The position numbers and the translations under genes are program-made. From Cupriavidus alkaliphilus (GTDB lineage: Bacteria; Pseudomonadota; Gammaproteobacteria; Burkholderiales; Burkholderiaceae), in NCBI RefSeq assembly GCF_900094595.1, contig NZ_FMAD01000011.1:186001-250000 (forward strand): a stretch of 64,000 bases of DNA. The letters are read 5' to 3'. Below, in pieces: positions 52,334-61,371 of this stretch. How positions within the stretch are numbered: the first letter of the stretch is position 1; every line of letters starts with the position of its first letter. The notes under the pieces were generated by a model that was not told the DNA's origin, made no database searches, and worked only from the letters and a program-made list of their open reading frames with translations.

Positions 52334-53146
52334 ATGTTTCAGGTGCATGCTCCCTGCCCATCCCTGACGCCCTATGTCGACGGCTACTGGTTCGTGCAGG
52401 ACCTGGAAGGCGCCTACGCCGGCAGCGATATCACCACCTGTCCGTACCCGGGCGCGGTGCTGTCGGTCAACTTCGGGCGTCCGAACGCGATGGTGGGCGG
52501 TCCCACCGTGCCGGCGGTGTCGCTGCTGGGCTTCCAGTCGGCCAGCCGGCGCTGGCAGTCGTGGTCCGATACGTATTTCGTCATGGCCATGCTCAGCGGC
52601 GCCGGGCTGGCGCGCCTGTTTCCTGGCATCGGGCCCGACTGCAGGGACCAGTTGCTGGACCTCGCGGGCTACCTGGGCGACCAGGCCAGCCACGCGCTCA
52701 GCGCCGACCTGAGCGCCGCCTGGATGCCGGCGCGCATCGTTGCGCGGCTGGATGCATGGCTGCTGCGCCGGCTGTCCGCGCTGCGGGAACCGGCGGCGCT
52801 GCCGTCGATGCGCGCGGCGCACGCGCTGTTGCGCCAGGGCCGGCAGGTACAGGAAGTCGCCAGCCTGATGGCGGTCAGCCGGCGCCAGCTGAATCGCTGG
52901 TTCGAGCAGCAGCTGGGGCTGGGCCCAAAGCAGCTGATGGAGCTGGAGCGCCTGCAGCACAGCATCCAGGCGGTGCAGTGCGGCGCGGGCGACGCGCTGC
53001 ACGGCTACAGCGACCAGGCCCACCAGATCCGCGCATGGCGCCGCCGCGTGGCGCAGACGCCGGGCGCGTATGCGCGCGGCGGGCAGTCGCCGCTGGCGGC
53101 GTCTTTCGGGCAGCGCCCGGCCGGCGCGCCCGCGTTCTACCTCTGA
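52334..53146 (+). CDS. AraC-family transcriptional regulator
   Basis: Encodes 270 residues. The N-terminal domain (SLTPYVDGYWFVQDLEG) is the DUF6597-like sensor found in AraC proteins. The C-terminal HTH has VQEVASLMAVSRRQLNRWFEQQLGLGPKQL and GYSDQAHQIRAWRRRVAQTPGAY, matching the two AraC helices. It probably controls the dienelactone hydrolase gene 92 bp downstream or oxlT. ATG 52334 is preferred to GTG 52319. Confidence 0.88.
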   Translation: MFQVHAPCPSLTPYVDGYWFVQDLEGAYAGSDITTCPYPGAVLSVNFGRPNAMVGGPTVPAVSLLGFQSASRRWQSWSDTYFVMAMLSGAGLARLFPGIGPDCRDQLLDLAGYLGDQASHALSADLSAAWMPARIVARLDAWLLRRLSALREPAALPSMRAAHALLRQGRQVQEVASLMAVSRRQLNRWFEQQLGLGPKQLMELERLQHSIQAVQCGAGDALHGYSDQAHQIRAWRRRVAQTPGAYARGGQSPLAASFGQRPAGAPAFYL

Positions 53147-53238
53147 CTGGCGCGCCGCCGGCGCACGCCAAGCACGTCCCAAACGTTCAATACAGCGTTC
53201 CCGCGCGGCCGCATGCTGGCGGCCTGAACGGAGGAACC

Positions 53239-53985
53239 ATGAACGCTGCAAGCCTGCCGCCGGAGCGCGGCTTTATCTCCTACACGGATGGCACCACGGT
53301 TTTCGAGGGCTACGTCGCCAGGCCAGCCGGCATGGCAGCGTCACGTACGCCGTGCGTGGTGCTGGCTCATGAGTGGAGCGGTCTTAACGCGGCGATGCGT
53401 CGCTGCGCCGATCGCTTCGCGGCACTGGGCTATCCCTGCTTTGCCGCCGACGTGTACGGCAAGGGCGTGCGCGGCGACGAGCAGGGCGACAACGCGCACC
53501 TGATGGACCCGCTGATGGCCGACCGCCGCCTGCTGCGCCGGCGGCTGCTGGCCGGGTTTGAAGCGGCCACGCGCTTGCCCGGCGTGGACCCCAAGCGCAT
53601 GGCCGCGGTGGGCTACTGCTTCGGCGGCCTGTGCGCGCTGGACCTGGCACGCGCCGCGGCGCCCGGCCTGGTGGCCGCGGTCAGCTTCCACGGCGTGTTG
53701 CAGCCGCCGCGCATCGGCACGCAAGGGCCGATCGACGCCAGCGTGCTGCTGCTGCATGGCTGGGAAGACCCCGTGGCGCCGCCCGCGGATGTGCTCGGCA
53801 TCGCAACGGAGCTGACCCAGGCCGGGGCCGACTGGCAGCTGCATGCCTATGGCCATGCGCGGCATGCGTTTACGTTCGAGGGTGCCGACTTCCCGGAGCG
53901 CGGCATTGTCTATGATGCCGCGGCCGACCGGCGCTCGTGGGCGGCGTGCGCGGCGTTCCTGGCGGAGCGGTTCGCGGCGACGTAG
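53239..53985 (+). CDS. Dienelactone-hydrolase-family protein
   Basis: Encodes 248 residues, alpha/beta-hydrolase fold with a cysteine nucleophile: C127 in GYCFGG, D177 in HGWEDPVAPP, and a histidine in GHARHAF (H206 or H209). Dienelactone hydrolases act in chlorocatechol breakdown, but many family members are general esterases, and no ring-cleavage genes are nearby. GGAGGAA precedes ATG 53239; the longer frame overlaps araC. Confidence 0.9.
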   Translation: MNAASLPPERGFISYTDGTTVFEGYVARPAGMAASRTPCVVLAHEWSGLNAAMRRCADRFAALGYPCFAADVYGKGVRGDEQGDNAHLMDPLMADRRLLRRRLLAGFEAATRLPGVDPKRMAAVGYCFGGLCALDLARAAAPGLVAAVSFHGVLQPPRIGTQGPIDASVLLLHGWEDPVAPPADVLGIATELTQAGADWQLHAYGHARHAFTFEGADFPERGIVYDAAADRRSWAACAAFLAERFAAT

Positions 53986-54007
53986 CGGCAGGACCAGCGC
54001 GGCACGC

Positions 54008-54559
54008 TCAGATCGCTTGTTGCCGGGTCAGCCTGGCGCGGCAATGGATGCAGGCGTCGCGCACCATGAAATTCACCAGCGTCGGCGAAACCCCCAGTTC
54101 CGACGCGATTTCCTTCTGCGTCATGCCCTGCAGCCGGCACATCTCGAAGGCGCGCTGGGTGCGCTCGGGCAGTTCCGCCAGCGCGCCGGCCAGCGCGCAC
54201 AGCGCCTGGCGGTCCATCGCGATGATGTCGGGCGTGGTGGTTGGCGACGGCGCGTTGATGCCTTCGTCTTCGGGCGCCATCCATTTCTGCTCGAGTGTCT
54301 GCCGGCGGTAGGTGTCGATGGCGAGGTTGCGCACCACCTGGAACAGGTAGCTGAGCCGGCAGCGGATCGACGGCTCGTCGGCCATGCCGCGCAGGCGCAG
54401 GAAGGCGTCCTGGACCACGTCCTCGGCCTGGTCGCGGGTGCCCACGATGCGCGCCGCGGCACCGACCAGCGCGCGCCGATTGGCTACGAATAGTCCGAGC
54501 AGGGAATCGCCTGCCAGGAGGGGAGCGGCGTGTAGGCCTGGTTCGGTCAGGGAAAGCAT
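54008..54559 (-). CDS. Iron-starvation (PvdS/FecI-type) ECF sigma factor
   Basis: Encodes 183 residues. Region 2 (LVGAAARIVGTRDQAEDVVQDAFLRL) and region 4 (LPERTQRAFEMCRLQGMTQKEIASELGVSPTLVNFMVRDA) match FecI/PvdS factors. No FecR-type anti-sigma gene adjoins it, which favours the PvdS-like mode controlled by Fur. It heads the siderophore cluster and a Fur-like site lies about 50 bp upstream of its start. Confidence 0.92.
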   Translation of the reverse strand: MLSLTEPGLHAAPLLAGDSLLGLFVANRRALVGAAARIVGTRDQAEDVVQDAFLRLRGMADEPSIRCRLSYLFQVVRNLAIDTYRRQTLEQKWMAPEDEGINAPSPTTTPDIIAMDRQALCALAGALAELPERTQRAFEMCRLQGMTQKEIASELGVSPTLVNFMVRDACIHCRARLTRQQAI

Positions 54560-54609
54560 TGGGGGCGGCTCCTGGGGATTGCTGCAGTGCGGAGTTGTAC
54601 GTTAATACG

Positions 54610-54629
54610 AATGCGAATGATTCGCAATT
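54610..54629 (-). promoter_or_regulatory. Fur-box-like dyad upstream of the sigma gene
   Basis: AATGCGAATGATTCGCAATT fits the alternating AAT/ATT hexamer style of Fur sites and is nearly symmetric (GCGAATNATTCGC core). It lies 51 bp upstream of the sigma gene start, in promoter position. Confidence 0.65.
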
Positions 54630-54690
54630 AATTAAAACGTAACGCAGATGTTACCAAGATTGAAATTAATGGCACCGTTTCGGCATATGA

Positions 54691-54707
54691 GAGAAATTAA
54701 ATTTCTC
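54691..54707. promoter_or_regulatory. Perfect 17-bp palindrome upstream of the PPTase gene
   Basis: GAGAAATT and AATTTCTC are perfect arms around a single A, about 100 bp before the PPTase start. The regulator is unknown; it differs from the Fur-like site next to it. Confidence 0.5.
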
Positions 54708-54808
54708 GACGGATGCTTCGTCTAGGGGCGGACGCAGTGGGCGCCAGGCCGTTTCCCAGTCCGCTGGGGCTTCCTAAATTTGGGTCGCCGCCATTCGTCA
54801 AGACACGG

Positions 54809-55567
54809 ATGGACTGTCGAAACCTTCCCCATGCCGGCTTTCCGCGCGGCCTGCCGGCACCGGTGCCGCAGCTGTCGCTGTGGCAGGTAGACCTGGCCGA
54901 CCCGGTGCATGCGGCGGCGATTGCGTCTGCCAGCTGCCTTGGCCCCACCGAGCAGGCGTACTGCGCCACGCTGCGGCAAGCCGCTGACCGCCGGCGCTTC
55001 ACGGGCGCGCGCGTGGCCTTGCGCACCGTGCTGGCGCAGCGGCTGGAGTGCTTGCCGTCGACGCTGCGTTTCCGCACGGGCAGCCATGGCAAGCCTTACC
55101 TCGAGGGCATCGCGGCACCGGCGTTCAACCTTGCGCATGCGGGGGACTACGCGTGGATCGCGCTGGCGGAGGCAGGCGGGGAGGTCGGCGTCGATATCGA
55201 GCGGATCGACCCGGCCCTGGGTGTGGCGGCGATGCGCGAGCTGGCCGCGCACTGCCTGACGCCGCGCGAGCGCGCGTGGCTGGCGCTGTTGCCGGCCGAA
55301 GCCTGGCCGCGTGCGTTCTTCCTGCTATGGACCGCCAAGGAGGCGCTGCTGAAGGCGCTGGGCCTGGGGATCGCCGACCACCTGCAGCATGTGTCGGTGG
55401 TGGCGGATGGGCGGGGCGGCGCGGGCCGCCTCGCCGTGGTGCCGGAATCCGGCCAGTTCGCCGGCCAGCTCGCCGGGCATGCGGCGGCGCTGGCGCGGAT
55501 GCGGTTGTACCGGCTTGCCGCTCCGGACGGCTATGCGGCGGCGATCGCCTGGGTGCCGCCGGCCTGA
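54809..55567 (+). CDS. Sfp-type 4'-phosphopantetheinyl transferase
   Basis: Encodes 252 residues from ATG 54809; an in-frame start at 54713 is also possible. Family motifs are FRTGSHGKPYL, FNLAHAGDYAWIA, GVDIERID (magnesium-binding) and WTAKEALLKALG. It would activate carrier domains of a nonribosomal peptide synthetase, so a siderophore synthetase is expected outside the window. Its 3' end overlaps the convergent hydroxylase gene by 37 nt. Confidence 0.93.
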   Translation: MDCRNLPHAGFPRGLPAPVPQLSLWQVDLADPVHAAAIASASCLGPTEQAYCATLRQAADRRRFTGARVALRTVLAQRLECLPSTLRFRTGSHGKPYLEGIAAPAFNLAHAGDYAWIALAEAGGEVGVDIERIDPALGVAAMRELAAHCLTPRERAWLALLPAEAWPRAFFLLWTAKEALLKALGLGIADHLQHVSVVADGRGGAGRLAVVPESGQFAGQLAGHAAALARMRLYRLAAPDGYAAAIAWVPPA

Positions 55568-56889
55568 GCCGGCTGCGCCATCCAGCGGCGTTCGCCGGCG
55601 AGCGCGTCGTGGATGTCGCCGGCGATCTCCTCGGCGCGCGCGGGCAGCACCGACAGCAGCGTGTCGCTGAGGCCATGGCTGCTCTGGCAGAAGCCCTGCA
55701 GGTACACCGGCACCGCCAGCTCCGGCGAGGCCTGCACGCGGTAGTTGCGGTCCACGCTGAAGTCGCCCAGGTAGCGCGCCAGCGGCGCCAGCAGCCGGCG
55801 ATGGCTTTCGCGCTCGTAGCCGGTGGCCAGCACCACCGCATCGTAGCGGCGCGTGTCGGTGTCGGCCGGCGCGCCCGGCGCGGTGGCGGCGATGGCCAGC
55901 TCGATGCCGCTGGCGCTGCATTGCGCGCTTTGCACCGCCTTGCAGGTCAGCAGGTTGACGCGGAACTGCCCGCACACCTTCTGCCGGTACAGCATGGCGT
56001 AGATCTGGTCGATCAGGTTGGCGTCGATGACCGAGTAGTTGGTGTTCAGGTATTCGTCGATCAGCCGGTCGCGGCCCGCCTGCGCCTGCTCGAACACCAC
56101 ATCGGTGTAGGCCGGCGCAAAGATCTCGTTGACGAAGGGGCTGTCGTCGGCCGGCTTCAGCGCCGCGCCGCGGATGATCCAGTCCACCTTCACCGAAGGA
56201 TAGTTGTCGTGCAGGTCGATAAAGGCTTCGGCGGCGCTCTGGCCGGCGCCGATCACGGCGATGCGCATGGGTTTGCCGCCGGCGCAGGGCTGTGCGCCGA
56301 TCCAGTTCAGGTAGCCGCTGTGGTGGGTCAGGCGCGGGTCGCCGCGCAGGCCGGCAAACGCTTCGGGAATGCGCGGGGTGCCGCCGGTCGACAGCACGAT
56401 GGCGCGCGCCAGCCGCGTGCGCTCGCGGCCCTGCGCATCGACCGACACCACCCGCACGCGTCCGATGCGCCCGTCCCGGGCTTCCGGCTCGATCCGCGCC
56501 ACTTCCTCGCCATGGCTGCATTGCGCGGCAAAGTGGCTGGCCGCCCAGCGCAGGTAGTCGTTGTACTCCATGCGGCTGGGGTAGAAGGTGCGCAGGTTGA
56601 TGAAATCGACCAGGCGCCCGTGGCGGTGCAGGTAGTTGATGAAGCTGTACGGGCTGGTCGGGTTGCGCATCGACACCAGGTCCTTCAGGAACGAGATCTG
56701 CATCTCGCTCTGGGCCACCAGGGTATTGCCGTGCCACTGGTAGTCCTGTTGCTTCTCGATGAAGTGGGCGTCGAGCGGGCGGCCGGCCGTGGCCTGCTCC
56801 TGCAGCGCGATCGCCAAGGCCAGGTTGGACGGCCCGAAGCCGATGCCGATCAGGTCGTGGGCGGCCGGGGGAATCTCGCGTAGCGTCAT
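55531..56889 (-). CDS. L-ornithine/L-lysine N-monooxygenase (siderophore hydroxylase)
   Basis: Encodes 452 residues. FAD motif GIGFGPSNLALAIAL at the N terminus, then the substrate-side block KQQDYQWHGNTLVAQSEMQI, NADPH motif VIGAGQSAAEAFIDL and the late ATGYE motif. It makes the N-hydroxy amino acid for hydroxamate iron ligands. Overall similarity favours the PvdA/RhbE group; ornithine or lysine cannot be told apart by eye. ATG 56889 overlaps the acetyltransferase stop. The same frame stays open far upstream only by chance. Confidence 0.94.
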   Translation of the reverse strand: MTLREIPPAAHDLIGIGFGPSNLALAIALQEQATAGRPLDAHFIEKQQDYQWHGNTLVAQSEMQISFLKDLVSMRNPTSPYSFINYLHRHGRLVDFINLRTFYPSRMEYNDYLRWAASHFAAQCSHGEEVARIEPEARDGRIGRVRVVSVDAQGRERTRLARAIVLSTGGTPRIPEAFAGLRGDPRLTHHSGYLNWIGAQPCAGGKPMRIAVIGAGQSAAEAFIDLHDNYPSVKVDWIIRGAALKPADDSPFVNEIFAPAYTDVVFEQAQAGRDRLIDEYLNTNYSVIDANLIDQIYAMLYRQKVCGQFRVNLLTCKAVQSAQCSASGIELAIAATAPGAPADTDTRRYDAVVLATGYERESHRRLLAPLARYLGDFSVDRNYRVQASPELAVPVYLQGFCQSSHGLSDTLLSVLPARAEEIAGDIHDALAGERRWMAQPAQAGGTQAIAAA

Positions 56890-57956
56890 GGGTTCGGTCC
56901 TTGCTGAGCAGTCGAAGAAGAGGCCAGGGAGGGAAGCAGCAGGTGTTCGCCAAAGAAGCGCTCGCGCAGCAGCATCACCAGCATGGCGCGCTTGTGCGGG
57001 AAGTCGAACTCCTTGACCTTGGAAAAGCCGGCCTTGTCGAGGTTGGCGATCTGGCGCACATGGTCGGCGCGCGGCTCGCCCACGATGCGCTGGGTGCGCG
57101 GATCGTCGAGGAACTGGTAGTGCTGGATCGCGGGAAACCACGCGGTCAGGAAGGCCTTGCCGCGGAACGCCGGCTCGCCGATCAGCACATGCCAGCCACG
57201 GTCGTGGTCGTGCGCGTCGTAGAACGGCGCGATGCGGTTCTCCTTGGCCCAGTACACCTCGAAGTAGCCGAACGGCGCGTCGTCGAACGCGGCGATGAGC
57301 GGCAGCATGTGCGGGTCGTCGAGCAGCCCCTGCAGGTAGGCGCGATGTTTGGCCTCGTCGCCTTCCTCGTTCCAGAAGTACGCTACGTCGGGGTCGTTCA
57401 TCCAGCGGTGCAGCAGCGGCAGGTCGCGCTCGAGCTCGGCGGCGCGCAGCGTCAGGGTCTGGTCCAGCCACGGGATATGGCGCGCATAGACCACGCCGTG
57501 CGGCTTGGGCGCGCGCTGCGGATGGCGCTTGCCGTCGGTCAGCGCATAGCGCAGCGGATACGGCCCGGCCGCTGGCGCAAGGTAAAGCTCGGGGCGTTGC
57601 CACAGCAGCTCGGCATGGGCCACGCTGCCGCGCGCGCCGGACGGATCGGGCACCAGCACGCCGAGCGCCTGCAGCCGTTGCCCGGCGTCGCGGGACTCCA
57701 GCTGGACGCGCAGCGTGCGGGGCGCGCCGTGGGCGAACGCGGCGTCCAGCGCCGCCATCGCGGCATGCGCCAGCGCGGCGGCATCGGCCTCGGTCTCGAG
57801 CAGCCGCAGGGTGTCGCCGTCCAGCGCGAAGCGGACCGGTGCGGCGGCGGCTTGCGCGACGGTAAGCTGTGCGCCGTCGAAGCGGCTTTCGCAGCGCAGC
57901 GCGGGGTCTGCGGCGAAGGAAACGTGGCGAGGGAAGGGAGAGAGCGTAGTCGGCAT
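56886..57956 (-). CDS. IucB/RhbD-type siderophore N-acyltransferase
   Basis: Encodes 356 residues. The C-terminal half is the acetyltransferase domain of hydroxamate pathways: LERDLPLLHRWMNDPDVAYFW, FGYFEVYWAKENRIAPFYDAHDHDRG, and RIVGEPRADHVRQIANLDKAGF. It acylates the N-hydroxylated lysine or ornithine made by the overlapping downstream gene. The N-terminal 150 residues are the variable domain usual in this family. Translationally coupled (ATGA). Confidence 0.94.
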   Translation of the reverse strand: MPTTLSPFPRHVSFAADPALRCESRFDGAQLTVAQAAAAPVRFALDGDTLRLLETEADAAALAHAAMAALDAAFAHGAPRTLRVQLESRDAGQRLQALGVLVPDPSGARGSVAHAELLWQRPELYLAPAAGPYPLRYALTDGKRHPQRAPKPHGVVYARHIPWLDQTLTLRAAELERDLPLLHRWMNDPDVAYFWNEEGDEAKHRAYLQGLLDDPHMLPLIAAFDDAPFGYFEVYWAKENRIAPFYDAHDHDRGWHVLIGEPAFRGKAFLTAWFPAIQHYQFLDDPRTQRIVGEPRADHVRQIANLDKAGFSKVKEFDFPHKRAMLVMLLRERFFGEHLLLPSLASSSTAQQGPNP

Positions 57957-58016
57957 CGAAGTCCTGTGCAGGCGAAGCGATGGTTGCGGGCGGCGCGCCT
58001 GGCGCTGCCGCCATGC

Positions 58017-59042
58017 CTATCGAGACGAGGCAGCGGAGGCCGAATTTAGGTGCGCCGCGAGCGGCTGCACCTGGCCCGGCACGCAGGCAAACGCCTGCGC
58101 CAGCGCCGCGGCGATGTCCTCGTGCGCCTGCGCGGCATCGGCAACGATATTGCCCATGCGCAGGAACTCGTGGACCATGCCCGCATACTCGCGCACCGTC
58201 ACCGGCACGCCGGCATCGGCCAGCTTGCGGGCATAGGCGTGGCCCTCGTCGCGCAGCGGATCGCATTCGGCCAGTACCAGCAGGGCCGGCGCCACGCCGC
58301 GATGATCGGGCGCCAGTAGCGGCGCGAAGCGCCAGTCGGCACGGTCGCCGGCATCGCGCAGGTACTGGCGGTAGAACCATTCGATGGTGTCCGTATCCAG
58401 CAGGTAGCCCTGTCCGTAGCGCCGGTGCGAATCGGTGTCGGTGTGCCCGCCCAGTCCCGCGTAGCACAGCACTTGCAGGCAAGGCTGCGGCAGCGCGGGA
58501 TCGTCGCGCGCGGCCAGCGCCAGCACCGCGCTGAGCGTGCCGCCGGCGCTGTCGCCGCCCACCGCAATCCGCTCCGGATCCAGCCCCAGCGTGGCCGCGT
58601 GCGCGCCCAGCCATGCCAGCGCGTCGATGGCGTCGTGGGCCGCGGTCGGGAAGCGGTGCTCCGGTGCCAGCCGGTACGCCACCGACAGCACCGCGCAGGG
58701 CGTGCGCGACGCCAGCGCGCTGCACAGCGCGGCATGCGAGTCCAGGCTGCCCACGGTGAAGCCGCCGCTGTGGAAATGCAGCAGCACCGGCAGCGCCGGC
58801 CCGTCGCCGTGCGCGCGCGGCGCATAGAGGCGGGCATCGAGGCGCTGGCCGTCGCGGGCAGGGATCAGCAGCGCTTCGACCCGCGCCAGCGGCTCGGGCG
58901 GCAGGTCCAGCGCGGCCGAGGCAGCGTCGAATTCGCGCCGCGCCTGTGCCGGCGTGAGCTGGTGGATGACCGGGCGCTTGCCGGTGGCGGTGGCGATTTC
59001 CACCATGTCGAGCAGCGCTTCGAGATCGGGATGCAGTGCCAT
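58017..59042 (-). CDS. HSL-family alpha/beta-hydrolase (esterase)
   Basis: Encodes 341 residues. Oxyanion motif FHSGGF in the HGG position, nucleophile in GDSAGG, then AECDPLRDEG and VHEF for the acid and histidine. These are hormone-sensitive-lipase family signatures. Within this cluster it may hydrolyse an acylated or ester-linked siderophore, or trim a fatty-acyl chain; this is inference. ATG 59042 is 27 nt after the exporter gene, so they form one operon. Confidence 0.85.
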   Translation of the reverse strand: MALHPDLEALLDMVEIATATGKRPVIHQLTPAQARREFDAASAALDLPPEPLARVEALLIPARDGQRLDARLYAPRAHGDGPALPVLLHFHSGGFTVGSLDSHAALCSALASRTPCAVLSVAYRLAPEHRFPTAAHDAIDALAWLGAHAATLGLDPERIAVGGDSAGGTLSAVLALAARDDPALPQPCLQVLCYAGLGGHTDTDSHRRYGQGYLLDTDTIEWFYRQYLRDAGDRADWRFAPLLAPDHRGVAPALLVLAECDPLRDEGHAYARKLADAGVPVTVREYAGMVHEFLRMGNIVADAAQAHEDIAAALAQAFACVPGQVQPLAAHLNSASAASSR

Positions 59043-59068
59043 GATCGGTACCGATGGGGAAGAAGGGG

Positions 59069-60709
59069 TCAGGCGGCGGAGGCTTGCGGCACCGGCTTGG
59101 CGGCGGGCGGCGCGGCGTCGCCGGCAATCTGCCCGTTCTCGATCCTGACCACGCGGTCGGCCAGGCCGAAATAGCGGTCGTCGTGCGAGATCACCAGCAC
59201 CGCCTTGCCCTGCGCGCGCAATTCCGGCAGCACCTCGCGATAGAAGATGTCCTTGAACAGCGGATCCTGGTCGGCGGCCCATTCGTCGAGGATCAGCACC
59301 GGCCGGCGCTCCAGGCAGGCAACGATCAGCGCCAGCCGCTTGCGCTGGCCCTGCGACAGTGCCTGCGTGGTGAAGCGGCCCGCGCGCACGCTGACCTTGT
59401 GGCCGAGCTGGAAGCGCTCGATCAGGCGGTTGGCCAGGGCCTCGTCCTGCGGGTCGTGCGCCAGCAGCGTGTCGAACAGGTGAAAGTCCGAGAACACCGC
59501 CGAGAACAGCGCCCGGTAGTCGGCCAGCCGCGCCGGGTCGGCCGCCTTGCCGTTATGGAGCAGGCGGCCCGACAGCGGCGGGTACAGCCCCGCGACCAGC
59601 TTGGCCAGCGTGGTCTTGCCGCTGCCGTTGCCGCCCACCAGAAACACGATCTCGCCGGCGCGCAGCACCAGGTCGACCGGCCCGAGTGCAAAGAAGCTGT
59701 TTTCGCCCTCGTGGAAGTAGCGGTGGCTGGCGCCGTCGAGTGCAACCGACGAGAACGGCGCGGCAGGCGCCGCGCCCGGCGGCGCCTCGGGATCGGCGTC
59801 GGCACCGAGCGTCTCGATGCGCGCGTAGGCGACGCGGCCCATGCTCAGCGCCGGCAGCGCGTTCAGCAGCGATTCCAGCGGCGACATGATGTACAGGAAC
59901 ATGATGGTGAACCCTGTCATCACCGCCGGATCGAGCGGCGTCGCGCGCGGCGCGAACAGCACGCCGCCGATGACCGCGAAGAACAGGAAGCTGCCGAACC
60001 CCAGCGCCACGAAGAAGATCGACAGGCCGCGCGTGCGCGCCGCGCGCACCGCTTCGAGCGTGGCGCCGAGGCTGTCGCGCAGGAAGCCACGCTGCTTGTC
60101 GTGGTTGAGCTTGAGCTCGCGCGCGCCGGCCACCAGCGCCTTGAACTGGCCGTGCAGCGTGTCCTGGGCAACGCCGGCCTGCTTCAGGTGCACCAGCGCG
60201 CGGCGGTGGTTCAGGTGATAGATCCACGAACCCACGCCCAGGATCGCGCAGGCAATGGCGAAGGTCGGCAAGGACAGCCAGGCCAGGTAGCCCAGGCAGC
60301 CCAGCACCACCATGGCGTTGGTCAGCACCACGGGGATCACCGACAGGCCGTTGGCGACATGGGTGCTGTCGTCCGCCAGCGCTGCCTGCACGCGCGCATT
60401 GCCGGTCTGCTCGATATGCGGATAGGGCGCGCCGATAAAGCGTTCGCAGATCTGTGCGCGGATGCGCGCCAGCGCGCTCTGGCTGACGCGCACGAACAGC
60501 GTCGACGCCAGCGTGCGGCACCCCAGCACCGCGATGGCCAGCGCCGCGAACGGCAGCGCCAGTTGTGGCGCCGCGGCGCCCTGCGTGGCCAGCACGCGGT
60601 TGATCAGCGCCACCATGCCGACCGCGCACAGGCCGGCGGCCAGGCTGGCCGCGGCGGCCAGGACGATGGTAAGGCGCAGCGTGCGCGGCAGGGAGGCAAA
60701 TAGCGTCAT
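59069..60709 (-). CDS. PvdE/SyrD-type ABC exporter (fused membrane and ATPase domains)
   Basis: Encodes 546 residues. About six membrane helices fill the N-terminal 310 residues. The ATPase half has Walker A GGNGSGKTT (K365), signature LSQGQRKRL, Walker B VLILDEWAADQ and the switch VISHDDRYF. DEWAADQDP is characteristic of the cyclic-peptide/pyoverdine exporter family. It probably moves the siderophore or its precursor to the periplasm. First gene of the leftward operon. Confidence 0.93.
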   Translation of the reverse strand: MTLFASLPRTLRLTIVLAAAASLAAGLCAVGMVALINRVLATQGAAAPQLALPFAALAIAVLGCRTLASTLFVRVSQSALARIRAQICERFIGAPYPHIEQTGNARVQAALADDSTHVANGLSVIPVVLTNAMVVLGCLGYLAWLSLPTFAIACAILGVGSWIYHLNHRRALVHLKQAGVAQDTLHGQFKALVAGARELKLNHDKQRGFLRDSLGATLEAVRAARTRGLSIFFVALGFGSFLFFAVIGGVLFAPRATPLDPAVMTGFTIMFLYIMSPLESLLNALPALSMGRVAYARIETLGADADPEAPPGAAPAAPFSSVALDGASHRYFHEGENSFFALGPVDLVLRAGEIVFLVGGNGSGKTTLAKLVAGLYPPLSGRLLHNGKAADPARLADYRALFSAVFSDFHLFDTLLAHDPQDEALANRLIERFQLGHKVSVRAGRFTTQALSQGQRKRLALIVACLERRPVLILDEWAADQDPLFKDIFYREVLPELRAQGKAVLVISHDDRYFGLADRVVRIENGQIAGDAAPPAAKPVPQASAA

Positions 60710-60852
60710 GCGGGCTTGGCGGGAGGGTCGTTACTGAGCGGATGACGTGCGGGCGCCGGGAAAAATTACGGTCGTCGCCGAATTGCGGGGATGATGCAGG
60801 GACGCACAAATTGATGCGGCTGACTTCGTGGATACGCCGGCCCTCACCCCCG

Positions 60853-60878
60853 CCCCTCTCCCGCGCGCGGGAGAGGGG
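60853..60878. repeat. CCCCTCTCCCGC hairpin repeat, copy 4
   Basis: CCCCTCTCCCGC pairs perfectly with GCGGGAGAGGGG. Its arms are identical to those of copy 2, nearly 30 kb away. Confidence 0.75.
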
Positions 60879-61188
60879 AGACAACAAGCGGGAGGGAAAA
60901 GTCCTTTGGCATCACCAGCACCAACGCGTGCGAGCGCAGCGACGCACTCCGTGCCAGTGCAGCCGACCTGAGATTGGGAGCGCGCGCAGCGCAGCCGTAG
61001 GCGTCCCACCAATAACGCGCTTAGCAGGCGGCCACCGACCTAAAGTCGGGTTCGTCCATCCGCCCCCGAACGCCAGGCACCTCCAGGTAGCGTCAGCAGG
61101 CTGGAACCACCAATCGCCTGACCGCAAGTCACCACCGCCGGAACCACCAGCGCCGCCTTAGCCAGCCGCTCAGGCGACGCGTTTTTTG

Positions 61189-61237
61189 GTTACTTTTTGG
61201 CGCTCGGCCAAAAAGTGACTCGCCGGCTGCGCCGGCG
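61189..61237. repeat. Double-hairpin intergenic repeat
   Basis: GTTACTTTTTGGC (61189-61201) pairs with GCCAAAAAGTGAC (61207-61219), with one mismatch. It is followed by CGCCGGC-N3-GCCGGCG. This pattern recurs in Burkholderiales intergenic DNA as I recall; only one copy is in this window. Confidence 0.6.
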
Positions 61238-61371
61238 AAACAGCCACGCCCGCCAAGCACGACCAACAATCCAACCGCCATACCAAACAGCCCGCGGCGC
61301 CCTAATTTCCGGGCCGGGCCATCCGTCATCCGTGAAGCACCTATCGCGCGTGAGCCCGCACCAGGAACCCG

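Larger units (their letters stand above)
60710..61371. other. Divergent region with REP-like and hairpin repeats
   Basis: 662 bp between the exporter and FhuF-like genes, with no credible gene. It holds copy 4 of the C-rich hairpin repeat, a diffuse region of short degenerate motifs and a double hairpin at 61189-61237. The exporter promoter must lie at the left end; I see no convincing Fur box. Confidence 0.5.

Noticed and set aside
52162..53238. Upstream extension of the dienelactone-hydrolase frame
   Set aside because: It overlaps the AraC gene in another frame; GGAGGAA and ATG 53239 give the proper start.
56890..59127. Very long open frame joining hydrolase, acyltransferase and hydroxylase regions
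   Set aside because: Only the last 452 codons (the hydroxylase) show a real protein. The rest is in a different frame from the true hydrolase and acyltransferase genes.
61189..61219. Hairpin as an intrinsic terminator of the exporter or FhuF gene
   Set aside because: It lies upstream of both divergent genes and carries T/A runs inside the stem rather than after it; it looks like a dispersed repeat.
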